Numbered from the stretch's first letter, positions 54,186-63,800 are shown. The stretch is DNA of 64,000 nucleotides from an uncultured Bacteroidales bacterium (GCA_949282265.1 CASDOZ010000001.1:186001-250000); one strand, 5' to 3'. Program-made: numbers and translations. The notes: generated by a model from the sequence alone, not told the origin.

Positions 54186-54680
54186 TTAATTCCTTTTTAC
54201 GAATTGCAGGGCAATTATGATTGCGATGGAAACGGCAGAGCTGATAATAATCCGCAAAAGCGTAATCCACCAGTTTACGAATGTCATGGCTTCCAATGCC
54301 AGAAGTACGGTGTGGTGTGCGACAGTCAGCAAGATGACATACTTGACATAGGGCATCACGCCGAACGAATGGAATGAAGGTTTGTTTGTGATACGGTTTT
54401 CTTCGGAAATGAATAATTTGATCGTGAAATAGCGCAGATAGGCTATTAGGACACAGGCAAATGTATGCATTCCCAGTGTGTTCGAGAACATGTCGATGGT
54501 TAGCCCCATTACAAAACCTGCTATTAGGTCGAGCCATCGCGGGCAGGCGACCGGTAGGCTCAAAATAAACAAGATGTAAATATAAGGCGTGCAATAGGTG
54601 AATTGCAGGTTGTTCAGGAATAGGACCTGTACAATAACCAATAATAAAAACCTGAATATGTTTTCTGCAATAATTCTCAT
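54186..54680 (-). CDS. mreD: Rod shape-determining protein MreD
   Basis: A 164-residue inner-membrane protein of the elongasome with five or so hydrophobic helices and typical GFVMGLTIDMFSNTLGMHTF. The start at 54680 (MRIIAENIFRFLLLVIVQV) is chosen because the upstream in-frame extension lies within mreC and reads as non-conserved. It lies 10 bases after the mreC stop and 6 bases before mrdA. Sequence similarity is low in this family; assignment rests on topology and position. Confidence 0.88.
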   Translation of the reverse strand: MRIIAENIFRFLLLVIVQVLFLNNLQFTYCTPYIYILFILSLPVACPRWLDLIAGFVMGLTIDMFSNTLGMHTFACVLIAYLRYFTIKLFISEENRITNKPSFHSFGVMPYVKYVILLTVAHHTVLLALEAMTFVNWWITLLRIIISSAVSIAIIIALQFVKRN

Positions 54681-54690
54681 GGTTATTTCT

Positions 54691-55542
54691 TTAGTCGTTT
54701 GGGGTTGGCATTTGAGCTGTCTTTTCTGTGTTCTCCCACTCACTCTGATTGTTGTTTCGAATTATCCGCACATAGGAAAGTGTTCGGAAATTAACGGCCA
54801 ACCGTATTTGAATTGTATAATAAGCATTATTCTCACCTAAATAAAATTCTTCCACTGTACCAACAGGAATACCTTCGGGGAATGTAGATGTCAAACCGCT
54901 TGTAACTATGCTGTCGCCTTTGTACACATGCACATGGCGCGCTATGTCCATCAGATTGGCAAATCTGTAATCTTCTCCCTGCCATTCTACCGGTCCTATG
55001 TAGTTGTTGGACTTGAATTTGGAATTGATGGAAATTTCTGGGTTTAGAATGGGTATGATAACAGCAAATTTGTTAGAAACTGTTTTCACAATGCCTACAA
55101 CACCATCAGTCGCAATGACACCCATGCCTGGCGCCACGCCGTCGCGTTCTCCTTTGTTGATGGTTATGTAATTTTTGTATTTGTTGGTTGAGTTGTTTAT
55201 GATTTTTGCGGGTATGTATTGCAGGTCATTTTCTGCAGGAATATAGGCCGTGTCGTTTTGCATGTTTCTGATTCGAATGAGTTCATTTTGCAAACCGACT
55301 ATCCGGTTACGCAAATCCGCATTTTCTTCGTTTAATTTCATGTTAGCCTGTTTCAGCTTGAAGAAGTCGAAAATACTTTCGCTTGATTGGTACATACGTG
55401 CTGCCACAGAATTTGCTGAAGACAGGAATACGATGCGTTGGAATCCTGTATTGTGCACAATCAGCAGGAATGCCGTTGTTTCCAGCAGCAGGAACAAGAA
55501 AAAAATGCTGTAACGAATAAAAAATTGAATCAGATTTTTCAT
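54691..55542 (-). CDS. mreC: Rod shape-determining protein MreC
   Basis: A 283-residue periplasmic scaffold of the elongasome. One N-terminal transmembrane helix (about 10-30, YSIFFLFLLLETTAFLL) is followed by a coiled coil (about 55-95, KLNEENADLRNRIVGLQNELI) and a beta-rich domain with GERDGVAPGMGVIATDGVVGIV and SIVTSGLTSTFPEGIPVGTV. Standard order after mreB, separated by 80 bases that hold a hairpin. Confidence 0.94.
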   Translation of the reverse strand: MKNLIQFFIRYSIFFLFLLLETTAFLLIVHNTGFQRIVFLSSANSVAARMYQSSESIFDFFKLKQANMKLNEENADLRNRIVGLQNELIRIRNMQNDTAYIPAENDLQYIPAKIINNSTNKYKNYITINKGERDGVAPGMGVIATDGVVGIVKTVSNKFAVIIPILNPEISINSKFKSNNYIGPVEWQGEDYRFANLMDIARHVHVYKGDSIVTSGLTSTFPEGIPVGTVEEFYLGENNAYYTIQIRLAVNFRTLSYVRIIRNNNQSEWENTEKTAQMPTPND

Positions 55543-55559
55543 AAGTCAATGATATACTA

Positions 55560-55599
55560 CGAGCTACAAGTTGCTTTTTGGGGCATAACTTGCAGCTCG
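55560..55599 (-). terminator. Intergenic hairpin between mreB and mreC
   Basis: CGAGCTaCAAGTT (55560-55572) pairs with 55587-55599. The one imperfect pair is A-C on the plus strand but G-U on the minus strand, so it is a minus-strand RNA hairpin: 13 pairs with a 14-base loop, without a T run. It may stabilise or attenuate the mre transcript after mreB. Confidence 0.5.
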
Positions 55600-55622
55600 C
55601 AATTCGACATCGAAACGTCTTT

Positions 55623-56642
55623 TTACCGAATCAGGAACGAGAACTTGTCCGTATTTTTCAGGGCAATTCCAGTACCGCGGGCGACAGCACGCAACGGGTC
55701 ATCTGCCACGTAGAACGGTATGTTTATTTTAGTTGTCAGACGTCTGTCAAGTCCGCGGAGCAATGCGCCTCCACCAGCCAGATAAATGCCGCGTTGGACA
55801 ATATCCGCATACAATTCGGGTGGTGTTTGTTCCAGCGCGCTGAGAATGGCATTTTCGATTTTTGCAATTGATTTTTCCAAGCAGTGGGCTATCTCCTGGT
55901 ATGAAACGGGCACTTGCATGGGCAGCGCGGTCATTCGGTTCGGGCCGCTTACGATGTAGTCCTCGGGCGCGTCCTCCAATTCCGTCAGCGCGGAGCCGAC
56001 TTCAATTTTGATGCGTTCTGCAGTTGATTCTCCTACTTTCATATTGTGCATCCGTCCCATGTACTCGATAATGTCATCCGTCAGGTCATCGCCGGCGATT
56101 TTGATGGATTTGTTGCACACGATGCCGCCCAACGAGATAACTGCGATTTCGGTTGTTCCGCCGCCGATATCGACAATCATGCAACCTTCCGGTGCTTCTA
56201 CGTCGATTCCGATACCGATAGCGGCAGCCATTGGCTCGTAAATCATGTAAACCTCACGGCCGCCGGCATGTTCCGACGAGTCGCGGACGGCACGTATTTC
56301 AACTTCCGTACTTCCGGAAGGGATGCAGACAACCATTTTCAGCGATGGCGTGAACATACGACTTTTTTGCGGAATCATTTTTATCATGCCGCGCATCATC
56401 ATTTCGCAGGCGTAGAAGTCGGCGATAACACCATCGCGGAGCGGGCGTATGGTACGTATGCCTTCGTTCTCGCGGCCGCGCATTTGGTGCGCTTTCTTGC
56501 CAATGGCCAGTAGCTTGTCCGAACGTTTGTCCAGCGCAACGACAGATGGTTCATCAACAACGACTTTGTCGTTGCAAATCACAATGGTATTGGCTGTACC
56601 CAAGTCCATTGCTATTTCTTGTGTGAAAGTGAAAAGTCCCAT
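55623..56642 (-). CDS. mreB: Rod shape-determining protein MreB
   Basis: An actin-like ATPase that orients wall synthesis along the cell. The 339-residue protein has the phosphate-1 motif MDLGTANTIV, the phosphate-2 motif VDIGGGTTEIAVISLGGIV, the AGGGALLRGLDRRL adenosine motif, and CIPSGSTEVEIRAVRDSSEHAG. Length and motifs are normal. With mreC, mreD, mrdA and rodA it predicts a rod-like cell. It follows purH after 36 bases. Confidence 0.96.
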   Translation of the reverse strand: MGLFTFTQEIAMDLGTANTIVICNDKVVVDEPSVVALDKRSDKLLAIGKKAHQMRGRENEGIRTIRPLRDGVIADFYACEMMMRGMIKMIPQKSRMFTPSLKMVVCIPSGSTEVEIRAVRDSSEHAGGREVYMIYEPMAAAIGIGIDVEAPEGCMIVDIGGGTTEIAVISLGGIVCNKSIKIAGDDLTDDIIEYMGRMHNMKVGESTAERIKIEVGSALTELEDAPEDYIVSGPNRMTALPMQVPVSYQEIAHCLEKSIAKIENAILSALEQTPPELYADIVQRGIYLAGGGALLRGLDRRLTTKINIPFYVADDPLRAVARGTGIALKNTDKFSFLIR

Positions 56643-56678
56643 TTTATTGTGTTATTTTTTGAAATTTTCTGTTGCTGT

Positions 56679-58199
56679 TTAGTGTTTGAAGTGCCTGAAT
56701 CCAGTTGTTGCCATGGCAATGCCCAGTTCGTTGCATTTGTCAATCGATTTTTGGTCGTTGATGGAGCCGCCAGGTTGCACAACGGCCGTGATGCCGGCTT
56801 GTGCGGCTATTTCCACGCAATCGGGGAACGGGAAGAAGGCATCGGAAGCCATGACAGCACCATTCAAATCGAAATTGAAACTGTGCGCTTTTTCCACGGC
56901 TTGTTTCAGTGCGTCCACACGCGATGTTTGGCCAATGCCGCTTGCGCAAAGCTGTTTGTTCTTGGCCAGCACTATGGCGTTCGATTTGGAGTGTTTGACT
57001 ATTTTGTTGGCAAAGAGCAAATCCTCTTTTTCCAAGTCTGTCAGATCCTTGTCCGTAACGGTTTTCAGTTCAGATGTTTGTTCCACTTTCAGGTCTTTGT
57101 CCTGCACAAGCACGCCGTTGAGGATGGAACGGAATTGTTTGGTCGTGTCGATATTGCCCTTTTGTATCAGGATAATCCTGTTTTTCTTTTGTGTCAGTAT
57201 TTCCAGGGCATCCATGTCGTAGTCGGGCGCAATGACCACTTCAAAGAATATTTTGTTCATTTCTTCGGCAGTGGCTTTGTCTATGGCCGCGTTGGCAATG
57301 ATGATGCCTCCGAATGCCGAAACAGGGTCGCCGGCCAGCGCGTCTTTCCATGCGTCGCAAAGTGTGGGACGAGAAGCAAGTCCGCAAGCATTGTTGTGTT
57401 TTAGAATAGCAACCGTTATGTCATCGAAATCGTTCATTAGGTTCACGGCCGCATCGATGTCCAACAAGTTGTTGTAGGAAATTTCTTTGCCGTGGATTTG
57501 TTCAAACATTTCATCGAAATTACCGAAGAAGAATCCTTTCTGGTGCGGGTTCTCGCCATAGCGCAACGGCTTTGATTCGTCGAATGCGATTCTGAACGCC
57601 GATTTGTCATCTCCATCAAAGTAGTTGAAAATTGCACTATCGTAGTGGCTTGAAACAGCAAATGCTTCTTTGGCGAACCAACGGCGTTCTTCCAGTGTCG
57701 TGTTTGCCCCGTGTTCGTTCAGCACATCCAAAAGCGGTTGATATTGTGCTTTGGATGCCACGATGACGACATCTTTGTAATTCTTGGCTGCGGCGCGTAT
57801 GAGCGAAATGCCGCCGATATCTATCTTTTCGATAATAGCCTGTTCGTCGGCGCCGGAAGCAACTGTTTCTTCAAACGGATATAAATCTACAATGACCAGG
57901 TCTATTTCCGGGATTTCGTATTGGGCGATTTGTTGTTGGTCTTCTTCGTTGTCACGCCGACAAAGTATGCCGCCGAATACTTTCGGATGCAATGTTTTTA
58001 CGCGTCCGCCCAGAATGGATGGGTAAGTTGTCAGGTCTTCTACTGCTTGACAAGGGATTCCAAGAGATTCGATAAATGATTGTGTTCCACCCGTAGATAG
58101 AAATTCAACACCATTTTCATGCAGTTTCCGGATGATTGTGTCTAAGTTATCCTTGTGATAAACAGAGACTAAAGCCCGTTTGATTTGTTTTGTTGCCAT
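56679..58199 (-). CDS. purH: Bifunctional AICAR transformylase / IMP cyclohydrolase
   Basis: Catalyses the last two steps of IMP synthesis. The start at 58199 gives MATKQIKRALVSVYHKDNL; an upstream ATG only adds residues. The N-terminal cyclohydrolase (MGS-like) half has ISLIRAAAKNYKDVVIVAS and TLHPKVFGGIL; the C-terminal AICARFT half has LRYGENPHQKGFF, LKHNNACGLAS and KSNAIVLAKNKQLCASGIGQTSR. Length 506 is normal. It begins the run purH-mreBCD-mrdA-rodA-mnmG. Confidence 0.96.
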   Translation of the reverse strand: MATKQIKRALVSVYHKDNLDTIIRKLHENGVEFLSTGGTQSFIESLGIPCQAVEDLTTYPSILGGRVKTLHPKVFGGILCRRDNEEDQQQIAQYEIPEIDLVIVDLYPFEETVASGADEQAIIEKIDIGGISLIRAAAKNYKDVVIVASKAQYQPLLDVLNEHGANTTLEERRWFAKEAFAVSSHYDSAIFNYFDGDDKSAFRIAFDESKPLRYGENPHQKGFFFGNFDEMFEQIHGKEISYNNLLDIDAAVNLMNDFDDITVAILKHNNACGLASRPTLCDAWKDALAGDPVSAFGGIIIANAAIDKATAEEMNKIFFEVVIAPDYDMDALEILTQKKNRIILIQKGNIDTTKQFRSILNGVLVQDKDLKVEQTSELKTVTDKDLTDLEKEDLLFANKIVKHSKSNAIVLAKNKQLCASGIGQTSRVDALKQAVEKAHSFNFDLNGAVMASDAFFPFPDCVEIAAQAGITAVVQPGGSINDQKSIDKCNELGIAMATTGFRHFKH

Positions 58200-58226
58200 T
58201 GGTCCTACTGTAAAAATTTGAGTAGG

Positions 58227-58257
58227 CAAAATTATAAAAAAATGTTCGTGGATGCAA
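58227..58257 (-). promoter_or_regulatory. Promoter of purH (and mre cluster)
   Basis: Minus strand TAATTTTG (58234-58227) matches TAnnTTTG. A TTG element at 58257-58255 is 20 bases upstream of it. The purH start is 28 bases downstream. Confidence 0.5.
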
Positions 58258-58274
58258 TAACAAAATGGCCTGCT

Positions 58275-58910
58275 TTATCTATTTTCTTTGGCAGATTCGT
58301 TTTCTTCTTCGCCTTTCAGAGTAGGGAGGCTTATGTGATATTTGACAGCAATAATGCGTATCAAAATGACAGTAATTGCCGTTATCGTTCCGGTCAGTGC
58401 GGTAGGAAGGCCGATGAAATCGCAGAAATAATAAATAAATCCGCCTAAAATACAAGCTATGGCGTAAATGTCCTTGCGGAAAATCAGCGGTTCTTCATTG
58501 ATGAGCGTATCTCGGAAAACTCCTCCGGCCGCGCCAGTGAGCGTTCCCATAATTATGCCGACAAACATGGGAAAACCTGCTGCATCGCTTTTTTCTATGC
58601 CTACAACTGTGAACAGCGCAAGCCCGATGGCATCGAAAATAAAAATGGTGTTGTGCATGTGTATCACTTTTTTCCCAAGTACCAAGACGGCTACCAGGGC
58701 AAGCCCGGTTACAATCAGATAAGAAGGTTGTGTCATCCAGAAAGGGGTGTAACCCAACAGTAGGTCGCGCAAGGTCCCACCGCCCACAGCCGTTACCAAT
58801 CCTATGACATAAGCGCCAAACCAATCGAAATGTTTGGCAGATGCGAGCCGGATACCGCTTATGGCGAATGCAAAAGTCCCGATGTAATCGAGGATTGTGA
58901 TAAAATTCAT
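58275..58910 (-). CDS. Trimeric intracellular cation channel family protein (YadS/UPF0126)
   Basis: A 211-residue inner-membrane protein with about seven helices and two repeated UPF0126 units. Repeated Gly-rich signatures are GLVTAVGGGTLRDLL and GTLTGAAGGVFRDTLINEEP. Relatives form TRIC-type cation channels; transport of K+ is likely but not shown. Charged tail (KGEEENESAKENR). It starts 12 bases after porX ends, so the two may be co-transcribed. Confidence 0.92.
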   Translation of the reverse strand: MNFITILDYIGTFAFAISGIRLASAKHFDWFGAYVIGLVTAVGGGTLRDLLLGYTPFWMTQPSYLIVTGLALVAVLVLGKKVIHMHNTIFIFDAIGLALFTVVGIEKSDAAGFPMFVGIIMGTLTGAAGGVFRDTLINEEPLIFRKDIYAIACILGGFIYYFCDFIGLPTALTGTITAITVILIRIIAVKYHISLPTLKGEEENESAKENR

Positions 58911-58922
58911 CTCTGTAAATGT

Positions 58923-60470
58923 TTATTTCGGAGCCAGAGTAACGAGCGGTACCAACATTTCTTCCATTGAAACTCCACCGTGTTGCAACGTATTTTTGTA
59001 GTAGCTTACGTAGTAATTGTAATTGTTCGGATAAGCAAAAAAATCGTTTTGCGTTGCAAAAATATAGGTTGAGCTGACGTTCGGACTTGGCAGGCCGATT
59101 TTTCTCGGTTGTGTTACTTCATAGACTTTTTGTGCGTTGTAGCTCAATGATTTGCCTATTTTGTAACGTAAATTCACGTTGGTATTCTTGTCGCCGATGA
59201 CTTTTACAGGGTCGGTGATTTTTACCGTGCCGTGGTCGGTGGTTACGATGACTTTGTAGCCCATCTCAGCTATGGTCCTGAATAATTCGTATGTCGGCGA
59301 ATGTTTGAACCATGATTTTGTCAGCGACAGATAAGCCGGTTCGTCATTGGCTAATTCACGCATCATTTTGCTTTCCGTGCGCGAATGGCTCAGCATATCT
59401 ATGAAATTGAGTACAATGACATTCAGTTGTTTTTGCCGGAGTTGGGGTAGTCGCCCGATCAACTTTTCGCAATAGTCGGATTCATTGACTTTATTGTAGG
59501 AAAAACTGTAATGTTTCCTGAACCGGTCTATCTGTGTCTGGATCAGTTGGTCCTCCATTAGGTTCTTGCCGACTTCTTCGTCTTCTTCCACCCAGAGGTC
59601 CGGATACATTTGCTGGATTTGCAGCGGCATCAGACCGGAAAAAATGGCATTCCGCGCATATTGTGTCGCGGTAGGCAGGATGCTGCAATACATGGCATCA
59701 TCAACGACGCTGTAGAAATCGTTTAATAATGTCTGTATGATTTTCCATTGGTCATAGCGGAAATTGTCTATCAGAATGAAAAATATCTTTTCGTCGTTAT
59801 CCAAAAGTGGAAATATTTTTTTCTTGAAAATATCGGGACTGAGCAATGGACGCTGTTCTGTTTGCTCGAACCATTTTTCATAGTTGTTCCGGATAAATTT
59901 GGTAAATGCCTTGTTGGCATCGGCCTTTTGAGATTCCAATAGGTCACGCATACTTTTGTCGCTTTCCTGCAATTCGAGTTCCCAGAAAACAAGGGTTTTG
60001 TGTATGCCAATGAATTCGTTCAGGGTTGTTGCTTTATCAATGACGAAACTTATGTCTTGGTACTCCTGCCGATACGTTGTCGTGGTGTGCTCGTTGATGA
60101 TGTCTTTTTTGTGTATGTGTTTTTTGAGCGTCATCAGAATCTGATTTGGATTCACCGGTTTTATTAGGTAATCAGCTATTTTGTTTCCAATGGCCATGTC
60201 CATGATGTTTTCTTCTTCGCTTTTCGTAATCATGACGATGGGCGTGGACGGATTTATGTTTTTGATGTCCGAGAGTGTTTCCAGGCCGCTGAGTCCGGGC
60301 ATATTTTCGTCCAGGAAAACGATATCGAAGTTTTCGTGTTGGCATAGTTCCACGGCATCTTTCCCATTTGTGGTCGTAACTACCTCATAACCTTTTTCTT
60401 CCAAAAAAATAATGTAGGGGCGCAACAAATCTATTTCATCATCAGCCCAAAGTATGCGGTCGGATTTCAT
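58923..60470 (-). CDS. porX: PorX: two-component response regulator with PglZ domain, T9SS regulator
   Basis: A 515-residue protein. The N-terminal receiver (1-120) has the acidic pocket WADDE (Asp10/Asp11), phosphoacceptor Asp54 in FLDENMPG and the switch stretch PIVMITKSEEE. The long C-terminal part is a PglZ domain of the alkaline-phosphatase superfamily with IDNFRYDQW, IVLNFIDMLSHSRTES and TTDHGTVKI. This receiver-PglZ pairing is the hallmark of PorX, which works with the sensor kinase PorY to control type IX secretion genes. Presence of PorX indicates a functional T9SS in this organism. It lies beside the T9SS gene porW. Confidence 0.93.
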   Translation of the reverse strand: MKSDRILWADDEIDLLRPYIIFLEEKGYEVVTTTNGKDAVELCQHENFDIVFLDENMPGLSGLETLSDIKNINPSTPIVMITKSEEENIMDMAIGNKIADYLIKPVNPNQILMTLKKHIHKKDIINEHTTTTYRQEYQDISFVIDKATTLNEFIGIHKTLVFWELELQESDKSMRDLLESQKADANKAFTKFIRNNYEKWFEQTEQRPLLSPDIFKKKIFPLLDNDEKIFFILIDNFRYDQWKIIQTLLNDFYSVVDDAMYCSILPTATQYARNAIFSGLMPLQIQQMYPDLWVEEDEEVGKNLMEDQLIQTQIDRFRKHYSFSYNKVNESDYCEKLIGRLPQLRQKQLNVIVLNFIDMLSHSRTESKMMRELANDEPAYLSLTKSWFKHSPTYELFRTIAEMGYKVIVTTDHGTVKITDPVKVIGDKNTNVNLRYKIGKSLSYNAQKVYEVTQPRKIGLPSPNVSSTYIFATQNDFFAYPNNYNYYVSYYKNTLQHGGVSMEEMLVPLVTLAPK

Positions 60471-60520
60471 AGTTTATAAGTTTGAATTTTGTTGTCGTAA
60501 ACATGCAATAATAGTGGCGC

Positions 60521-63244
60521 TTAGTGTTCTGTTTCTGGATTTTGACCAGCTCCGCTTGCTTTCCAGAGTTCGTATTCATCGAGTGTTTTCAGTCCGCTTG
60601 TAACCAAATTCAGGTTTTCTTCACCGATGCCGATGGTTTTGGCTTCCAGTTCGTGTAGCAATAGGTTTATTTCCGTGTTGTTACGCAACATGTTGATGTA
60701 CCATTGCGTTTCTTTTTCTGAGTCCATATAGGTTATTTTCAGGGCTGATGTATTATCAACAAAAGTTGCAATGGCTGTCAAGTCGAAATCTTTTATAAGG
60801 AATTGTGAAAAATTGAACAGCGCGATGTTGTACAGCAGTCTGTTCAGGTTTTCCGTGCTTTCTGGAATAAGGATCAGCACGACGTGCTGCATATTGTTTT
60901 CCGTGGTAAATTCCTTGTTGATGCCATCGTTTGTTTCGGTGTCGGCAAATTCGGTTTCGCGTCGTGTCAGCAGCGTGCCGTGCGATTCACCCGTTTGTGA
61001 TTCTAACCCTTGGTTCATCAAGGCTAGCATGTCTTTGGCCATAGCGCTGACATCGCTGTCTGGGAAGCGGCTTATCATGTCGCGCAAAGCATCGCCGAAA
61101 GCTTGTGGGTTTTGTGTTTTTGCCGTCGCTAAGGCGTTTAAGAACAAAAACTTGGGCATCAGTGGCGATAAAGGGAAATTCTTTTCGGCATATTGTGTGT
61201 TTTCAAAAACCGTTTGATAGCGGCTTTGTGAGTATGCCTGATATGTGGCAACATATAACGAGTCCTGTTCGGCATTCATTTTTTGCATACGTTCGGCATA
61301 GTTCGGGTCGGCAAGCATCTGGGCATATTTGCTTTCCGGGAATTTTGTCAATAGTGCCATACGTCGTGTTTCTGCTTCTTCCTTGTTGTCTTGTTGCAGG
61401 AAAATCAGGTAGCGCGTATAATATACGTCCGGCATACGGCTGTCATCTGGGAAGCGTTTCTCGAATTCATCGAATGTTTTGAGCGACATGTTGATGTCTT
61501 CCACGCGGTCTTTGTATATAAATCCCATGTTGAATAAGGCTGTTGCGATGAGTTCGTCAGACAGTTTGAGCTGTTCTTCGGTCTTCGGGATTTGGTTCAG
61601 GTAAAATTCCGGTTTTTTCGTATCGCTTATGGCATCATTTCCTGCTATGCTGTCATTCCCTTCTGTTGTTCCGCTTCCAATGCCTGTATCATCCGCAAAA
61701 AGGGTAGTTACGCTTTTACTTGCACGCCGCCAGTTATCTTCCAACTTGCGTTGTCCCCATTTGCGCGTAAATTCCATTTTGCCGTTTTTCATCAGGTTCG
61801 CGTTGTAAAAGTACCAGTCGGCAGGCCCCATATTTCCGCCACCAATCATGTTGGCTGTATTGACGCTTGTAAGTCCCTCTTCTTCTTGGAGTCGTGCGGC
61901 TTCTTCAGCGGCTTTTTCAGCAGCTTCTAGGTCTGCGATGATTTTTTCTGCCACTGCCATTTGCTCTTCGGGTGTCATTTTGGAAAGGCGTTGTAGGCTG
62001 TCTTGGAGTACGACAACATTGTATTCTACAATCAACTCACCCAAGGTTTGTGCCCTTTGGCTTATACGTGCGTAGTCGTCGTTGTCGCTGGAAATAATTT
62101 GTCTGGCTTCTTCATAACATGGCTGCGCTTTTACGTAATCGTTCTTGTCATAATACAAATCCCCAAGTTGTATGAGCACAACAGCCTTCTCTATGCCATT
62201 TTGTGTGCTTTTTTCAGTCGCGGTAACGTAATTTTCCATTGCTTTTACGGTATCTTTTTGTGCCATGTATATATTGCCGATGGCGCCGTAAATCTGCTCG
62301 AGGTTGTCCTTGTATTTATATTTTTTCGCCATTTTGGCTAGCGACTTCAAAGTCGCAGCGTGGTTGGTAGACATTTCCGCTTGGTTGATACGTGCATTGA
62401 AATCCATGTCGAAAGCTGGATTGGCTTTAATGACTTTGGTGTAGGCTTCTTCTGCCGCACGAGTATTTCCAGTCAGTTGGTAAAGTTGTCCAAGAATAAA
62501 ACGCAGTCGTGTTTTTTCTTCTTTCTTTTTCTCCGATTCAAGGGCTATTTGTAGAAAAGGAATTGCTTCCTTGTATTGTTTCTTTTTTAACAGTAGGTCA
62601 GCATGTACGGCAGCGTACAAATAAGCATTTTCCTGTTTGAGCTCATCTTGTTTGATGTTAAGCAAGACCTCTTCCGCTTCGTATATCCATCCTGTTTCGG
62701 CATAGGCGCGTGCGATCCATAATTGGCATTGTGCTACGACATCCTTGTCATAATAATAATGTTTTGCAATATACAGGAAAGTGCCGATGGAACCGAGGAA
62801 ATCGCCTTTGTGGAATTCCGATTTCGCCAGCAACAGCCATGCATCCGCCAAAGCGGTGTTGAACTCTTCCTGGTTGTACCAAGCTTGGTATTTCGGATCT
62901 TGGGCTTTGCGGTAGTTGCGTTGTGGTTTTTTCTTGATGGAATGCAACTTGATGCTTTTCCGGCATTTCTCAATAGCTTTGTCCATGTCGCCCGTACCAG
63001 CCGAAGCGTTTTCGTGGTTGCTGATGGGATACATGGGCAAAACTTCTGAAAAATCGTCGTTATTGGCGTCCGCTATGCTTTGCAAGCCTCTCTTGTAACT
63101 TTCATATCCGTTGTAATAAACGTTGTATTTGGTGTTTATGATGTGATGTGTCCTGCTGAGCCACGTGTTTTTTTGCGTGGAGCAGGAGCAAACCATGAAT
63201 ATGGCCAGTAACAGCAACGAACGGTATGATGTTGAAAAGCTCAC
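60521..63244 (-). CDS. porW: T9SS component PorW / SprE-type TPR lipoprotein
   Basis: A 907-residue lipoprotein: signal peptide with lipobox (VCSC, about residue 21) followed by STQKNTWLSRTHHIINTKYNVYYNG, the opening of the SprE/PorW family. Multiple TPR-like helix pairs fill much of the protein (about 100-430 and 590-700), with an Ala/Glu-rich coiled segment between. SprE is needed for gliding and T9SS in Flavobacterium; PorW contacts the PorN-containing core in Porphyromonas. Adjacent to porX, 50 bases away, which fits a shared role in type IX secretion. Confidence 0.88.
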   Translation of the reverse strand: MSFSTSYRSLLLLAIFMVCSCSTQKNTWLSRTHHIINTKYNVYYNGYESYKRGLQSIADANNDDFSEVLPMYPISNHENASAGTGDMDKAIEKCRKSIKLHSIKKKPQRNYRKAQDPKYQAWYNQEEFNTALADAWLLLAKSEFHKGDFLGSIGTFLYIAKHYYYDKDVVAQCQLWIARAYAETGWIYEAEEVLLNIKQDELKQENAYLYAAVHADLLLKKKQYKEAIPFLQIALESEKKKEEKTRLRFILGQLYQLTGNTRAAEEAYTKVIKANPAFDMDFNARINQAEMSTNHAATLKSLAKMAKKYKYKDNLEQIYGAIGNIYMAQKDTVKAMENYVTATEKSTQNGIEKAVVLIQLGDLYYDKNDYVKAQPCYEEARQIISSDNDDYARISQRAQTLGELIVEYNVVVLQDSLQRLSKMTPEEQMAVAEKIIADLEAAEKAAEEAARLQEEEGLTSVNTANMIGGGNMGPADWYFYNANLMKNGKMEFTRKWGQRKLEDNWRRASKSVTTLFADDTGIGSGTTEGNDSIAGNDAISDTKKPEFYLNQIPKTEEQLKLSDELIATALFNMGFIYKDRVEDINMSLKTFDEFEKRFPDDSRMPDVYYTRYLIFLQQDNKEEAETRRMALLTKFPESKYAQMLADPNYAERMQKMNAEQDSLYVATYQAYSQSRYQTVFENTQYAEKNFPLSPLMPKFLFLNALATAKTQNPQAFGDALRDMISRFPDSDVSAMAKDMLALMNQGLESQTGESHGTLLTRRETEFADTETNDGINKEFTTENNMQHVVLILIPESTENLNRLLYNIALFNFSQFLIKDFDLTAIATFVDNTSALKITYMDSEKETQWYINMLRNNTEINLLLHELEAKTIGIGEENLNLVTSGLKTLDEYELWKASGAGQNPETEH

Positions 63245-63325
63245 GTGATTTTTTTCTGTTTTTATATTGAATAAACTTTGAAAGTTTGGAAAAAGTATGT
63301 TTCCCGGAAGTAATTTTGTTTTTAT

Positions 63326-63661
63326 TTATTGTTTGAGCAGTTGGTCAATGTGTTCCAACTGGTCGAGCGTTTCGTCTATGTGGAAGTTTAGTTCCGGTAT
63401 GATGCGCAGTTGGAAACGGACGCGGTTGCCGAGCTCAAAACGGATGGATTTGTTGTCCGCGTTGATTTGCCCGATGATTTCTGACCCCCGTTCACTGGGA
63501 AAAATGCTCAGATAGACATGCGCGATGCTTAAATCGGGACTTATGCGGACCTCGCTGACCGAAATGAGCAGGCCTTGGTATTTTCGTGCATACGTTAGGA
63601 AAATGTCGCCTAATTCTTTTTGCAGCAGTCGTGCAATTTTTTGCATACGTGTAGTTTCCAT
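63326..63661 (-). CDS. rbfA: Ribosome-binding factor A
   Basis: A 111-residue KH-like protein that assists late 30S maturation at the 16S 5' end. Family features are RMQKIARLLQKELGDIFL, the SVSEVRISPDLSIAHVYLSI strand and a C-terminal ELNFHIDETLDQLEHIDQLL. Normal length. A TACCTTTG box lies upstream and the T9SS gene follows after 81 bases. Confidence 0.94.
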   Translation of the reverse strand: METTRMQKIARLLQKELGDIFLTYARKYQGLLISVSEVRISPDLSIAHVYLSIFPSERGSEIIGQINADNKSIRFELGNRVRFQLRIIPELNFHIDETLDQLEHIDQLLKQ

Positions 63662-63687
63662 AAAATGAATATTAATGTTCTAACCGA

Positions 63688-63695
63688 CAAAGGTA
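63688..63695 (-). promoter_or_regulatory. -7 promoter box for rbfA
   Basis: The minus strand reads TACCTTTG, an exact TAnnTTTG match, 27 bases upstream of the rbfA start. A TTTG (63714-63711) lies 15 bases further up, shorter than the usual 19-21. Confidence 0.45.
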
Positions 63696-63800
63696 CGATA
63701 ATTCGTTGAACAAACTGCTAATCCGGTATGAGTTTTTTGTTATGATTAGCAACTATTTGTTGTTTTAGTCCTGCTTTCGTCCGATGATTCTGGCGTAAAA

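Noticed and set aside
56619..57404. 261-codon plus-strand frame over the 3' half of purH
   Set aside because: Antisense to purH, rich in Cys and Phe, no signal or domain.
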